Origin: Deltaproteobacteria bacterium
Lineage (GTDB): Bacteria; Desulfobacterota; Desulfobacteria; Desulfobacterales; UBA5852
Reading direction: 5' to 3'
Assembly (NCBI GenBank): GCA_020444045.1
Contig: JAHLLS010000010.1
Span: 62,001 to 126,000 of the forward strand
Length of the DNA stretch: 64,000 nucleotides
Below, one piece after another: positions 44,086 through 52,859 of this stretch (positions within the stretch are counted from its first letter, which is position 1; each line of letters begins with the position of its first letter). The position numbers were made by a program, and so were the translations under genes. The notes under the pieces were generated by a model. The model searched no databases. It was given only the letters and a program-made list of their open reading frames with translations, and was not told where the DNA came from.

Positions 44086-45573
44086 TCAATCGGTGGATTG
44101 GTTATCGATCCCAAGAATATTTCTTATTATTGTACCGAATTCATATGATATCTGGCTTTTATAATATTCTCGCGAAATATCTCCCTGCGTCAACTGAGCT
44201 GCTAGTTGCTTACTATGTAAAAGAATCTCGATCCATTCATCTATAGATTCGGCCATAATTAGATTATAAATGTGGCAAGGTTTAGTTTGAGATATTCTAT
44301 GGATTCTATCCTGAGCCTGTATGTAATCATCTAGACTGAAGGTTCGGTCATAGAAAATAACATGGTTAGCTACAGTTAAGGTGAGTCCTTCTTTTGCAGC
44401 TTGAGGAGTAGCTACGAATACACGGGTTTCAGGATCAGTTAAAAATTTTTCAACCGCACGGTTTCTTCTTTCCATGTTGACCTTACCGTGCACCTTTACA
44501 GTACCAAAGGTACTTAAATGGTCTGCGAGCCAATTAACATTGTCAGCAAATGACGACCAGATAAGGCATTTTTCCTTCATAGCAGCTATCTGCTCGACCA
44601 ATTCAACTAAGTTCAAAAGTTTTCCAGGTTCTGTTCTATAATTATCATCGATAAGACTTGGGTTCGATGCCACCTGCACAAGCCTAAGTAATCGTTTCAA
44701 AACAGCCTGAGAATTGTCAAGCTGGGGTATCCCTTCCTTGACGATAACAGCCTTCATTTCATCTTTAATCTGTCTGTAAAGGTCGTGCTGATGAACTTCC
44801 CAATCGCAGAGAACGGTCTTGAATATTTTTTGAGGAAGCTCAATAATACCGCTCTGTTTTGTTTCTCGAACAGTGAATTTTGAGATCTTATTGAAAACTT
44901 GGTCAAGAGCAGATTCAAAATTATTTTGAAGCTTTTCGTTGTCAAACAGTTCGTTTGAAAGATTTGTTGACCGTTTGAATGTCGTAAAGTCATTTCCGAG
45001 GCTAGCGCCCTGATCTAAAAACCATATTTGAGCCCAAATATCATATGGTCTATTGGCAGCTGGAGTGCCCGTCATGACAACTCTTCTTTTGAATAATGGG
45101 GCTAATGCGAAGAAGGTTCTCGTTAGAGTTGAATCTGGATTTTTTATTTTTGCTGACTCATCGATAATTATAGCAACATTTCTTGCTTTTAAAAACAGTT
45201 CAAATCGCTCTCTTTCAGATTTTAAAACCTCGAAATGTGCGAGTATTAGTCTCGATGGAGAGTTAAAAGCATAATAATTGGCTCTTTCGTTCTGGGTTAT
45301 TATTTTTGGTGTCATATGTGTATGAGAGGCAAATTCCTTCTCCCAATTTTTAATTAGACCCTTCTTTGCAACAAAAAGAACGGTATCAACCACTTTATTT
45401 TCGAGCCAATACAGCATTAGGTCGATAGCAATTTTTGATTTTCCTAGCCCTTGCTCATGAAATACTGCGGAATATTCAAGATCACGTATCGAATCTACAG
45501 CTTCTTTCTGATATTTGAAAGCTTGATGCTTGGCATCAAGTACAGGTTCCTTTGTTAGTTTTATCTTTTGCAT
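44086..45573 (-). CDS. SNF2-family helicase/translocase
   Basis: The 495-aa product has only the two RecA-like lobes, without accessory domains. Motif I is HEQGLGKSKI (Lys45), motif II is IIIDESAKIK (138-141 DESA) and motif III is MTGTPAANRP. Motif IV region is LIWSSFADNVNWLADHL, motif V is VFVATPQAAKEGLTL and motif VI is QAQDRIHRISQTK. It is a double-stranded-DNA-dependent ATPase. In defence systems SNF2 proteins such as DrmD of DISARM or the Dpd locus translocate along DNA to license cutting. Here it lies between a PD-(D/E)XK nuclease gene and a ParB-like gene with gaps of 17 and 7 nt. Confidence 0.92.
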   Translation of the reverse strand: MQKIKLTKEPVLDAKHQAFKYQKEAVDSIRDLEYSAVFHEQGLGKSKIAIDLMLYWLENKVVDTVLFVAKKGLIKNWEKEFASHTHMTPKIITQNERANYYAFNSPSRLILAHFEVLKSERERFELFLKARNVAIIIDESAKIKNPDSTLTRTFFALAPLFKRRVVMTGTPAANRPYDIWAQIWFLDQGASLGNDFTTFKRSTNLSNELFDNEKLQNNFESALDQVFNKISKFTVRETKQSGIIELPQKIFKTVLCDWEVHQHDLYRQIKDEMKAVIVKEGIPQLDNSQAVLKRLLRLVQVASNPSLIDDNYRTEPGKLLNLVELVEQIAAMKEKCLIWSSFADNVNWLADHLSTFGTVKVHGKVNMERRNRAVEKFLTDPETRVFVATPQAAKEGLTLTVANHVIFYDRTFSLDDYIQAQDRIHRISQTKPCHIYNLIMAESIDEWIEILLHSKQLAAQLTQGDISREYYKSQISYEFGTIIRNILGIDNQSTD

Positions 45574-45590
45574 ATGGTTTGGATCTCTTA

Positions 45591-46001
45591 TTAGCCCGGT
45601 AGCTTGTCAATAACTTCAATGTGAACACAATGGGCTTCGATTCGATCCTGAATCGTTACTATTAAGGATTTTGCACACCTTGTCATATGCCAAGGGACTG
45701 CAATAACTAAAGTCGCATCATCAACCAGTTTGCAATGCCTCAAGTATGCTTCAATTTGTTGCTCGGTGTGAGCTCGCTCGATATCTTTCGCTGTCTTAGC
45801 TTCGCCAACTATTAGTCCGCATATAGAGCAACCCTTTGCATAAACATCTGGTATATAGCCGAATATCTTTGGAGGCCTTGAATCTATATTGTTCTCTGGC
45901 TTATCAACAAGAATGCTTCCATAGTCTCCATCGCAATATTTTGTGGCAATCCAATTGGACATAGCTATTACGAGGGAATTATGTATTGACGATTCCGGCA
46001 T
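45591..46001 (-). CDS. PD-(D/E)XK-type nuclease
   Basis: This 136-aa protein has the endonuclease core: an acidic residue in GYIPDVYAKG (D52), then VGEAKT with E67-x-K69, and a downstream helix with HTEQQIEAYL typical of Holliday-junction/restriction-like nucleases. The spacing D-x14-E-x-K fits the fold. Two cysteines (CSICG) between them may bind zinc. It starts 2 nt after the stop of the upstream ParB-like gene. It is a plausible effector that cuts DNA selected by the SNF2 protein and the two ParB-like proteins. Target unknown. Confidence 0.72.
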   Translation of the reverse strand: MPESSIHNSLVIAMSNWIATKYCDGDYGSILVDKPENNIDSRPPKIFGYIPDVYAKGCSICGLIVGEAKTAKDIERAHTEQQIEAYLRHCKLVDDATLVIAVPWHMTRCAKSLIVTIQDRIEAHCVHIEVIDKLPG

Positions 46002-46003
46002 AG

Positions 46004-47035
46004 TTACTCTGAATCAAATCCAATATCATCGCAAAGTTCGACAAGAGCATCTTTGGCATCATAGATAACCATAGCCTCTGGAGAATCTTTCTGGTTGCGA
46101 AGTTTTTTCAAATCTTCATACTGAATCGCAGATATTCGCTTGCTGATTTCATTTGCAAGTTGATCTAAGCTTGCATCCTTTAATGCAGAATCAGGGGTTG
46201 GTCCTGATAATCTGTCAAGCTCCTTCAGTGCCTGTTGAGCTCCAGATCGTAAAAAGACATCTGTAACACTATCCTCACTAAGAATTAAGGGTAACTTTCG
46301 AACTGTATTTAAAGGATATAGCTTTTTCGAATGAACCCATCTTGAAAAATCAGTCTTATCAAATTTAGCAGATAGTAAGGCATCAGTTATATTCGATCGT
46401 TGCAGCTCTACAAATGCACTAAACCTTGAAGGATCAAAATCCTGGCTGCTGTCAAGAATTGGCCTATAGTATTTTTCCATATCAATATATGCGTCAATGA
46501 GATTTTGTACGACTCGTTTGCTCCCCCCGCAAAAATCGACAATTTGTGAAAAGGTAAGATGCTTTTGGTTCCGCAAGACGTATAAATATTTTGCTTTTGA
46601 GTATGGGTCCCATTCTCTTGTGCCCACCAAGTGAGCTTGGAGACGAATTGCATCAACTTCTGTTTTCGGAAGAGAATTATGGATCATAGCCGGAATAGTT
46701 GACCAAGGACCGCTGGGATCATTCTCTTTTAGCTCGCTGTAAATATAGGTCCTTGTGTTTCCTTCAATAACAACATATTTGCCATCTTCGTCTTTGTTGA
46801 CGATGATTGGATGTATCAGACCTCGATTAGTTTGAATGGACTGTTTAAGGCTGTGATAACTAGGACCTCCTGTATCATCTTGACTTGAACCGGTACGTAA
46901 TGCCAATGCGATTTGCTCAACAGGCGGGTTCTCCTCATACATCTCAAGCCACTTGGCAATTCTAGGGTTTTCAAGATCAAGAGTGATCTTATCTATACTC
47001 AGCATTTTGAATATTGCACCCGCATGTTCGTTCAT
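46004..47035 (-). CDS. ParB-like nuclease-domain protein, first gene of the SNF2 operon
   Basis: The ATG at 47035 has GGAGG 5 nt upstream and gives 343 aa; a GTG at 47050 is less likely. ParB-like elements are LDLENPRIAKWLEM, NRGLIHPIIVNKDEDGKYVV and VIEGNTRTYIY, then an HTH-like FSQIVDFCGGSKRVVQNLI and a long helical C-terminus. The fold is the same as in the second ParB-like gene at the operon's end, but the two are clearly diverged rather than duplicates. The operon is then nuclease, SNF2 and second ParB. The upstream 185 nt contain the presumed promoter and no gene. Confidence 0.78.
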   Translation of the reverse strand: MNEHAGAIFKMLSIDKITLDLENPRIAKWLEMYEENPPVEQIALALRTGSSQDDTGGPSYHSLKQSIQTNRGLIHPIIVNKDEDGKYVVIEGNTRTYIYSELKENDPSGPWSTIPAMIHNSLPKTEVDAIRLQAHLVGTREWDPYSKAKYLYVLRNQKHLTFSQIVDFCGGSKRVVQNLIDAYIDMEKYYRPILDSSQDFDPSRFSAFVELQRSNITDALLSAKFDKTDFSRWVHSKKLYPLNTVRKLPLILSEDSVTDVFLRSGAQQALKELDRLSGPTPDSALKDASLDQLANEISKRISAIQYEDLKKLRNQKDSPEAMVIYDAKDALVELCDDIGFDSE

Positions 47036-47222
47036 ACTCGCCTCCACCACTCATAATTTCTTCAAAGATTGTTTATCCAACTATATATATTACCGTAAAA
47101 GGTCGATATCGTAAAGTGTATGCACATTAAAACACAAACCTTTATCCAAGATTAAGGCCAATTGTCATTATGGTGAATCCAGGCCTAAGGTTCCGTAAAG
47201 ATATTGGTCTTAAGCGGATTCA

Positions 47223-47540
47223 TTAATAAAATATCCCGTTTGTTTTCCGAAGCTCAAGCGCCAACTTCGCAATAATCACCGCACTTGCCTCATCTTGGTG
47301 CAGTGATTCTTTATCGGCTTCGTCTGCACAAGATTCCATAAGGACAACGTTACCCTCCCACAGACCAAACTCGTTTCGTATGTATGTTCCAAGACTGAGG
47401 TTTAGGAAAGCTACCTCCTCGATACTCATCTTGGATATGGCTATTATGTCCTCGTGTGGGAGTTGTTGGATCAGAAGGTGAGCGGCCTCAAGGACGCTGG
47501 ATGGCCAAGGTGTTATGTCGGTGTTTGTTTTGGGGTTCAT
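47223..47540 (-). CDS. DUF6794-like small protein
   Basis: From ATG 47540 the product has 105 aa; a longer frame back to 47666 overlaps the neighbour. It matches the DUF6794 style: WPSSVLEAAHLLIQQLP, ISKMSIEEVAFLNLSLG, YIRNEFGLWEGN and HQDEASAVI. Proteins of this kind are found widely in bacterial and mobile DNA with no known function. It lies 31 nt downstream of the pentapeptide-repeat membrane protein gene. The family name is from memory. Confidence 0.65.
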   Translation of the reverse strand: MNPKTNTDITPWPSSVLEAAHLLIQQLPHEDIIAISKMSIEEVAFLNLSLGTYIRNEFGLWEGNVVLMESCADEADKESLHQDEASAVIIAKLALELRKTNGIFY

Positions 47541-47571
47541 AGTGTTAGTGTGTCTCAATACTGATTGCGGG

Positions 47572-48669
47572 TTATTCAACAGCCTCTTTGGTCTTGTGCG
47601 GATCTTCGAGCCTCTCTGGACATTGTATTCTAACTTGATCCTCAAGTTCTGGGTCCATCTTTGCATTGTGCAAGGTTCTTGTCGAACACAACTGTTCGAC
47701 GTATAAACCTTCAGCGCCTATTAAGTTCGTGTTGCTTAGATCCGCATTATTTAAATTAGCACTGCGAAACAGAGTTAGAATCAATAATTGACTTTTATTT
47801 AATTTTGTAGATTTCATCAGTTTATCAGTTTGGCTCTCAATATCTTCTAAACTTTCACCTTCTATCTTTGCTGTTACCCCTGCCTTTTCATAATCGATTG
47901 ACATCTCAAGAGGATATGGTGAGAATTTTGCGTTTTCAAAATTAGCGCCTTTTAAAGATGCTTTTTCAAATTTAGCTCCAGTCAAATCTGATTTACCAAA
48001 GTCAACATTGTTAAGTCTGGCGTATTTAAAGTTTGCACCAATTAAACGAGCGTTTAACAAAGAAACTTCACTAAGATTAGCATTTTCGAAATCAACTTTG
48101 AATAAATCTGCATTCCTTAGATTACCGCCTGACAAATTCGAATCTTTCATAATAATCCAAGAAAGCTTTGCCCCTTGGAGGCTATTTTTATATTGTTCAA
48201 TGGTCCTGGTGATAGTTTGAACAGATTCACTATATTCCACACGGCGTACGAAAGATAAAAACACCGATGAAGGATGGAGTAAATCTGGTTCTTCTGGACA
48301 ATCCATTCGTTGAATCTTTGCAGCTTCACTAAATCTTTCAGTTCTAACTTCAGTAGTGGCCACTGATAATTGGGTAATGAAAGCGTTCATCCGATTTTCA
48401 ATCTTATCCACAGCATTCTCGTAACGATTCGATGCGATTCCAAACAATGCTGTATAAATACCAAGGACCCAAAGTGTTATTGTCACAGGAGGGCTCGCGT
48501 TCCCTTTCTGAGTTGGAAATACCTTGCTGGCTATGAAACGAAAACCTGTGAAATCCCATGCCAACCAAAGCAGAGCTTCACCAAGCGTCTTGGAACGAGA
48601 GTACTGAACTGCAAAGACAAGAGCTATCAGATTGATCATAATTGCCCAGATACCCAAATCAGAAATCAT
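47572..48669 (-). CDS. Pentapeptide-repeat membrane protein
   Basis: This 365-aa protein has two N-terminal membrane helices (about residues 8-22 and 62-80). A cytoplasmic region follows, with pentapeptide repeats at about 165-255 (LSGGNLRNADLFKVDFENAN; A(D/N)LxN pattern) and another short block at about 300-330 (ANLNNADLSNTNLIGAEGL). The repeats form a right-handed quadrilateral beta-helix. Such proteins often shield DNA gyrase or act as membrane sensors in mobile elements; the role here is not known. A four-gene minus-strand run with its neighbours is likely. Confidence 0.82.
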   Translation of the reverse strand: MISDLGIWAIMINLIALVFAVQYSRSKTLGEALLWLAWDFTGFRFIASKVFPTQKGNASPPVTITLWVLGIYTALFGIASNRYENAVDKIENRMNAFITQLSVATTEVRTERFSEAAKIQRMDCPEEPDLLHPSSVFLSFVRRVEYSESVQTITRTIEQYKNSLQGAKLSWIIMKDSNLSGGNLRNADLFKVDFENANLSEVSLLNARLIGANFKYARLNNVDFGKSDLTGAKFEKASLKGANFENAKFSPYPLEMSIDYEKAGVTAKIEGESLEDIESQTDKLMKSTKLNKSQLLILTLFRSANLNNADLSNTNLIGAEGLYVEQLCSTRTLHNAKMDPELEDQVRIQCPERLEDPHKTKEAVE

Positions 48670-48681
48670 GACGCAAGGCCC

Positions 48682-48861
48682 TTATTGAGACTGTTTCTGA
48701 ATCAATTCCCTCTGAACCTCTTTAATCTTCCTCAGCAGCTCCTCCTTACTAAAAACACCCTTGTCCATGAGGAGTTGCACCAGAGCCTCTATATAGACCT
48801 CATTGGCCATCAGAAGCTCTTTAAAACTTACAAGTTCATCGTCGTTAAGTTTGGTTGCCAT
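48682..48861 (-). CDS. Small conserved helical protein (59 aa)
   Basis: ATG 48861 has an AAAGGAAA site. The product MATKLNDDELVSFKELL followed by LVQLLMDKGVFSKEELLRKI is a tight two-helix protein of a kind common in Desulfobacterota, Geobacter and relatives without known role. It is 9 nt downstream of the next gene and 12 nt upstream of the pentapeptide gene, so the three share a transcript. Confidence 0.7.
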   Translation of the reverse strand: MATKLNDDELVSFKELLMANEVYIEALVQLLMDKGVFSKEELLRKIKEVQRELIQKQSQ

Positions 48862-48870
48862 TTGTTTCCT

Positions 48871-49239
48871 TTATGATTTGTCTTTAAACAAGATCGTTTT
48901 AATCCCTTCAGCATTCTCTTTATTAAACGAGTCGTCAATAACTTTTATTGCTTCCTCTTTACCGATTTCATCAACCAGTTCCTGGAGGATTGAAAACACC
49001 TTATCACGAATCTCATCTTTCCTAGATTCTCGATACAAGTGGTATATTTGAGTTTGTTCTTTTGATATAATTCCCTTTTTTATCAGAACATTCTCATCTG
49101 TCTCTTCCTCACCCTTGAACTCATCGAAAGGTCTTTGCATCTTCCTCGGAGCTGGAGAAACAAAGTAACCGGAACCGTCCTCCAGCTCCTCAATCAGTAT
49201 CCAGCCTTTACCTGTATCTTTATGGATGTAGACTTCCAT
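48871..49239 (-). CDS. Hypothetical acidic protein
   Basis: This 122-aa protein has an N-terminal beta segment (MEVYIHKDTGKGWILIEEL) and a charged helical C-terminal half (IRDKVFSILQELVDEIGKEE). No domain is recognised. It is the first gene of the minus-strand run that continues into the pentapeptide-repeat gene. Confidence 0.55.
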   Translation of the reverse strand: MEVYIHKDTGKGWILIEELEDGSGYFVSPAPRKMQRPFDEFKGEEETDENVLIKKGIISKEQTQIYHLYRESRKDEIRDKVFSILQELVDEIGKEEAIKVIDDSFNKENAEGIKTILFKDKS

Positions 49240-49444
49240 ATTTGGGCCCCTCTGGATATGTGTTTTGGGATTTTATCTTAAATTTCGGCATACCAGTCAT
49301 CCTCGGATTCCAGAAGGGAACCGAGAACTATATAAACAGATGGAACCTATTTATTGCCAACTTGTGAGGTGGATGTGGCGAGTATTAAAGGGTCCAAAAT
49401 TCCCTTATTGCCTGCCTGAGAACTTTACCATATCTGACGCCTAA

Positions 49445-49780
49445 TTAATTTCCTTTCTGCTTTGCACATCGCTCAGCATTGTCAATCACGCTTTGCGTCG
49501 TTAAACATGTCACGGGATCACCAATGTTTTCAGTGTCAGCTATGATGTTATTCTCTATTTTAAAAAGGTATGAACATCCTTGGGCGTTGGTAATCCGATA
49601 ATCCCATTCTTCATCTTCCAGTTTAGTTATTACTAATTTATTTGCTGGAGCAGCATCTTGGAATGAATCCCATCTACTACCCTGCATGCATCTGCCAAGT
49701 GCATTGTTTGTGTCAGGTACGTAGGTTGCACATGAAGTCAAAATTGCCAGTCCCATTACCAGCATCAGAACATGTTTCAT
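49445..49780 (-). CDS. Small lipoprotein
   Basis: This 111-aa protein has a signal peptide with lipobox LTSC (MKHVLMLVMGLAILTSC), so it is lipid-anchored after export. The mature domain has two further cysteine pairs (GRC...GC and C...RCAKQ) and could be disulfide-linked. The lipoprotein at 54,363 has a broadly similar mature domain. It may be an envelope-modifying (superinfection-exclusion-type) gene; that role is only suggested by phage-element context. Confidence 0.65.
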   Translation of the reverse strand: MKHVLMLVMGLAILTSCATYVPDTNNALGRCMQGSRWDSFQDAAPANKLVITKLEDEEWDYRITNAQGCSYLFKIENNIIADTENIGDPVTCLTTQSVIDNAERCAKQKGN

Positions 49781-50067
49781 TAGATGCCCTCCGCAGTTGT
49801 GGTTCCTTAAGATTCGCCTTCAATAATAGTTGGAGATGTTATCGGCATAGCAGTCTTCAGCATTAGCTACGTATCAATATTCATTGAGCCTATTTGTTGG
49901 CGACTTATGGAGGTGAGATTAGAACTGAGCATACGCTATATATAGACGTATTTCAACATGATATCAGCTTGATGTAAATGTTGGGCCAAATATTCCTTGA
50001 CACACTATATGTAGTATGAAAGGTTTCTACTGGCGTAAGACTGCTGATAATTCTATAATCAAAAATA

Positions 50068-50247
50068 ATGAATATAAAACTTGGAGTCCCTTCCTTCGTC
50101 AAAATGGCGAGTGTTGTAGGACTGTTTAAACTGTACGGCATTGAGGGCGTGATTGTTTGCGGTATAGCCTTTATCGTAATCAACAGCTCTGCATCATTTA
50201 CGCGTAAGCATTTCAAATGGTCGTTTCGTAATCCGTTGGAGAAATAG
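50068..50247 (+). CDS. Small membrane protein (59 aa)
   Basis: The ORF begins ATG 50068 without a strong ribosome site. It encodes a basic N-terminus, one membrane helix (GVIVCGIAFIVINSSA) and a basic tail (FTRKHFKWSFRN). A clear bidirectional terminator lies 13 nt after the stop, which supports it being a real gene. No family recognised. Confidence 0.45.
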   Translation: MNIKLGVPSFVKMASVVGLFKLYGIEGVIVCGIAFIVINSSASFTRKHFKWSFRNPLEK

Positions 50248-50259
50248 ACCAGCACAAAT

Positions 50260-50305
50260 AAGAAAGCCGCCAACAGATACAATTTCTGAAGGCGGCTTCT
50301 TTGTT
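50260..50305. terminator. Bidirectional terminator between convergent genes
   Basis: AGAAAGCCGCC (50261-50271) and GGCGGCTTCT (50291-50300) form a 9-10 bp stem with a 19-nt loop. T-rich sequence follows on the plus strand and A-rich precedes it, so it works in both directions between the small membrane gene and the minus-strand gene at 50,320. Confidence 0.75.
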
Positions 50306-50319
50306 TAGACGGTGGCTTA

Positions 50320-50541
50320 CTAAACAGGTTCTATCGGGGCAACGTTGATTTGTTTCTCATTGATATTGACCTTTAGGCTGATATAGCCGTCAGCATCACC
50401 ATATCGTTCGATCCACTCATCAACAATGGGAATGTCTATCCCATCTTTCGTTACTACGCTAGTACCTGTGTATCCAGCTTTTACGGTAGAATCTTTGTCA
50501 ATGTCCGCAATCCGAATCTTCAAAATAGTACCGTCTTTCAT
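50320..50541 (-). CDS. Small beta-rich hypothetical protein
   Basis: ATG 50541 has GGAGG 6 nt upstream and gives 73 aa (MKDGTILKIRIADIDKD). A longer frame to 50685 lacks support. The alternating hydrophobic pattern suggests a small beta barrel. No family recognised. Triloop hairpins (GCACC-GAA-GGTGC, AGCGC-GAA-GCGCT) lie 95-125 nt upstream of its start. Confidence 0.55.
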   Translation of the reverse strand: MKDGTILKIRIADIDKDSTVKAGYTGTSVVTKDGIDIPIVDEWIERYGDADGYISLKVNINEKQINVAPIEPV

Positions 50542-50730
50542 AACAGACCTCCATGTGTTGGAATTACGGCACACGATATGTGGGCCGCTGTCCATTATGG
50601 ATATAAGCGACGGACACAATGAGTGCGGAAAGATCAAGCGCGAAGCGCTAGCACCGAAGGTGCTTCTACCACCACCATCCAACACCAGACTACCATCGAA
50701 GCTTCAGCCTGTAAAGAGAGGCTAATCAAT

Positions 50731-51576
50731 CTAAAAGCGTCTACCAGTTCGTGTCCGTTTTAGGTACTGCTGGAAACTCTCAGGTTGTCGAGAGCGGCGA
50801 TACTGACGTTGTTGAGCAAATTTGTTCAAAACCTTAGAACGTCTATGCTGAGCACTTATATGAGAAATGTAGCGTGATACTATTTCGTTGAGGTCCTTCA
50901 AGATCGCTGCGAAATCCAGCCCCTCTTGTTTAGCTCCGGTGCGATGAAGTTTTATAAAGTACGCACGCGAAAATGGTAAGACGAACACCTTCCCATCAGA
51001 GCTGATTGGTAGGAGGCACCATAGCGGCACACCTTCGGTCTTATTTAACTCGGCGAAATCAAAGAAAACCGGTGCGCGGCATCCCGCCCATTCCCTTAGA
51101 AGTGCGCACTCGTCTGTGAAAACACTCAGGATCTTTGGTTTCGCGTTAATGGACGCACCACCATTTAACGCGTTTTCAAACTGTGATTTGTCTCTATTTC
51201 GTCTCGTCCCATCCACCACCCAAACTAATTGGGGGTAAAAGGTATCACGCGCACGGCGCTCTTCTCGTTTAAGGAAGGAATGCTGGAATTCGATCACCCA
51301 ACCTTGATCAGTCTTTACATCCGCGATGTGTCTCTCACCGCTATCGGCTTCGTGGACAACCTCCTGCCATTCGGTTGGAAACTGTCCTTTCCAAGCACGA
51401 TGCCATTCGGTTTCGTTTTCCCACCATGGGTCACAGTTACGGTTTCCTTTGTGCGCCCAATGATCAACTTTATTCACACAAAACCGAGCAATTAACTCTG
51501 ATTCGCAAGCTGGACAGAATCCCTTAGCGCTTTTGGTAGCTTCAACTCGTTCGCCATTAACAAGGGCAAATTTCAT
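50731..51576 (-). CDS. CoiA-like nuclease-domain protein
   Basis: This 281-aa protein begins with a zinc-knuckle region (FCPACESELI...) and a domain like competence protein CoiA: NETEWHRAWKGQFP, HIADVKTDQGWVIEFQHS (Asp and Glu of a PD-(D/E)XK-like core) and RDTFYPQLVWVVDG. CoiA-like nucleases occur in natural transformation and in mobile elements. The C-terminal 90 residues are basic. Its position in the accessory arm suggests a DNA-processing or defence job rather than competence, since no other com gene is here. Confidence 0.78.
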   Translation of the reverse strand: MKFALVNGERVEATKSAKGFCPACESELIARFCVNKVDHWAHKGNRNCDPWWENETEWHRAWKGQFPTEWQEVVHEADSGERHIADVKTDQGWVIEFQHSFLKREERRARDTFYPQLVWVVDGTRRNRDKSQFENALNGGASINAKPKILSVFTDECALLREWAGCRAPVFFDFAELNKTEGVPLWCLLPISSDGKVFVLPFSRAYFIKLHRTGAKQEGLDFAAILKDLNEIVSRYISHISAQHRRSKVLNKFAQQRQYRRSRQPESFQQYLKRTRTGRRF

Positions 51577-51771
51577 ATAGTTGCATCCTTTGATTGTTTA
51601 GAGGCGATCTTATCAGCTACCTGTGACAGATACGGTCACAGGGATGTCCTTTTCTGGGTTATAGAATTGATTTGATACACACACGGTACGAAATCAAAGC
51701 TCAATTTCATAGTCTTTGATATCGGGCATATTCAAAGTAATGAAACCGTTTTCCCGTATCTTGGTCACCAG

Positions 51772-52236
51772 CTATAGACCGTTCGCCTTCAGATATTCTG
51801 CGGAAAACACATCAATATATCGTAGAACCCATTTTATTATAAAATCGCTGGAGCCTCCATGATTACCTACCGAACTTTTACTCCAAACATCCCCCACGAC
51901 ATCGAAGGATTCTGACCCAACAGTGTAGGTGACTGGACGCTTGTATAGGATGATGATAGAATATGCGCCCTCAATTGCGTTAACATTGACATATAGAAAT
52001 CCGTTCAAGTCAGCGTCATCAGAACCCTTCAGTCCGTTCTTTCTTAATTGAAGCTCAACCTTTGCTTTGATTAAATCTTTCGTCAGTCCAACTTTACGGG
52101 TATCATCACTAAGTCCTTCTACTAAAAAACTAATGTTCTTATTACCACCCGTTTCAAGCCCGGTTCCCTCAACGGCTAATAGAACGCTTGGAACCAAACA
52201 CAAAAGCAACGCAAGTAAGACCGCCTTGGCCCTCAT
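51772..52236 (-). CDS. Secreted hypothetical protein
   Basis: This 154-aa protein has a clear signal peptide (MRAKAVLLALLLCLVPSVLLAVEG). The mature domain has a beta-alpha-beta pattern (FLVEGLSDDTRKVGLTKDLI; YSIIILYKRPVTYTV) of unknown family, periplasmic by inference. It may be co-regulated with the nearby lipoprotein genes. Confidence 0.6.
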   Translation of the reverse strand: MRAKAVLLALLLCLVPSVLLAVEGTGLETGGNKNISFLVEGLSDDTRKVGLTKDLIKAKVELQLRKNGLKGSDDADLNGFLYVNVNAIEGAYSIIILYKRPVTYTVGSESFDVVGDVWSKSSVGNHGGSSDFIIKWVLRYIDVFSAEYLKANGL

Positions 52237-52859
52237 AGATGTTTCTCCTTTGTGGTTACGATGTGAGGTTGTGTGTCTACGAGAATAGGCTCATATTAGA
52301 TGTGATGTCAATGGGTTGAGAATACCCCAAAGCCCCGCAGGGGCGTCACACAGAATGTGCTCCAGGACTGCCTGAGAGGCTCAAATTTCGACGCAAATGA
52401 ATTGGCCATGCCGGGGTGTGCACCACGAGATATAAATCCAAAATTGCGCAAATTAGCTTTTCTTTCCAGATAGTTACGTAGGGTCTTGGAGGGCGCTTTG
52501 GTGGGGTGTGTTAGGAGGCTTGGAGGTGCTCACGAGTGGATAATAGAATGCCAAATAAGAGACCCCGCTACGCGATGGTAGCGGGGCCACTCCCTCCTGA
52601 TATGAAGCCTATGTGCCGATTGCTACTTCTTGAACTTCTTGCGGCCGAATCCTGCTATTATGAAACCATACCTACTGATTTATGATTTCAAACGCTTTAG
52701 CCGCCTTCTGATTGAGATTGCCTCCACAAACAAGTAGATGTAAAGGAATGGTGACTTTTAGACTGCTTTTAGTCAAACATCATTTTGTTACGTACAGGTT
52801 GGAGTTATATGTAATATTGGCAGACTGTCAGATTGAACTTTAAATATTACATATAATCT
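52237..52859. other. Gene-free gap with strong hairpins
   Basis: No convincing ORF is present. It contains GCCCC-GCA-GGGGC (52332-52344) and a perfect 8-bp stem CCCCGCTA/TAGCGGGG (52563-52586), both GC-rich against an AT-rich background. The second could be a terminator. Another member of the triloop hairpin family is the first. Confidence 0.5.

Noticed and set aside
43086-47035. Dpd (7-deazapurine in DNA) or DISARM system
   Set aside because: SNF2 and ParB-like genes recall Dpd and DISARM, but there is no DpdA transglycosylase, DrmA/B helicase, PLD nuclease or methylase in the neighbourhood.
43086-47035. Plasmid partition (ParAB) locus
   Set aside because: No ParA ATPase is present and the ParB-like proteins lack the GERR-type CTP-binding box; EGN(S/T)R is in its place.
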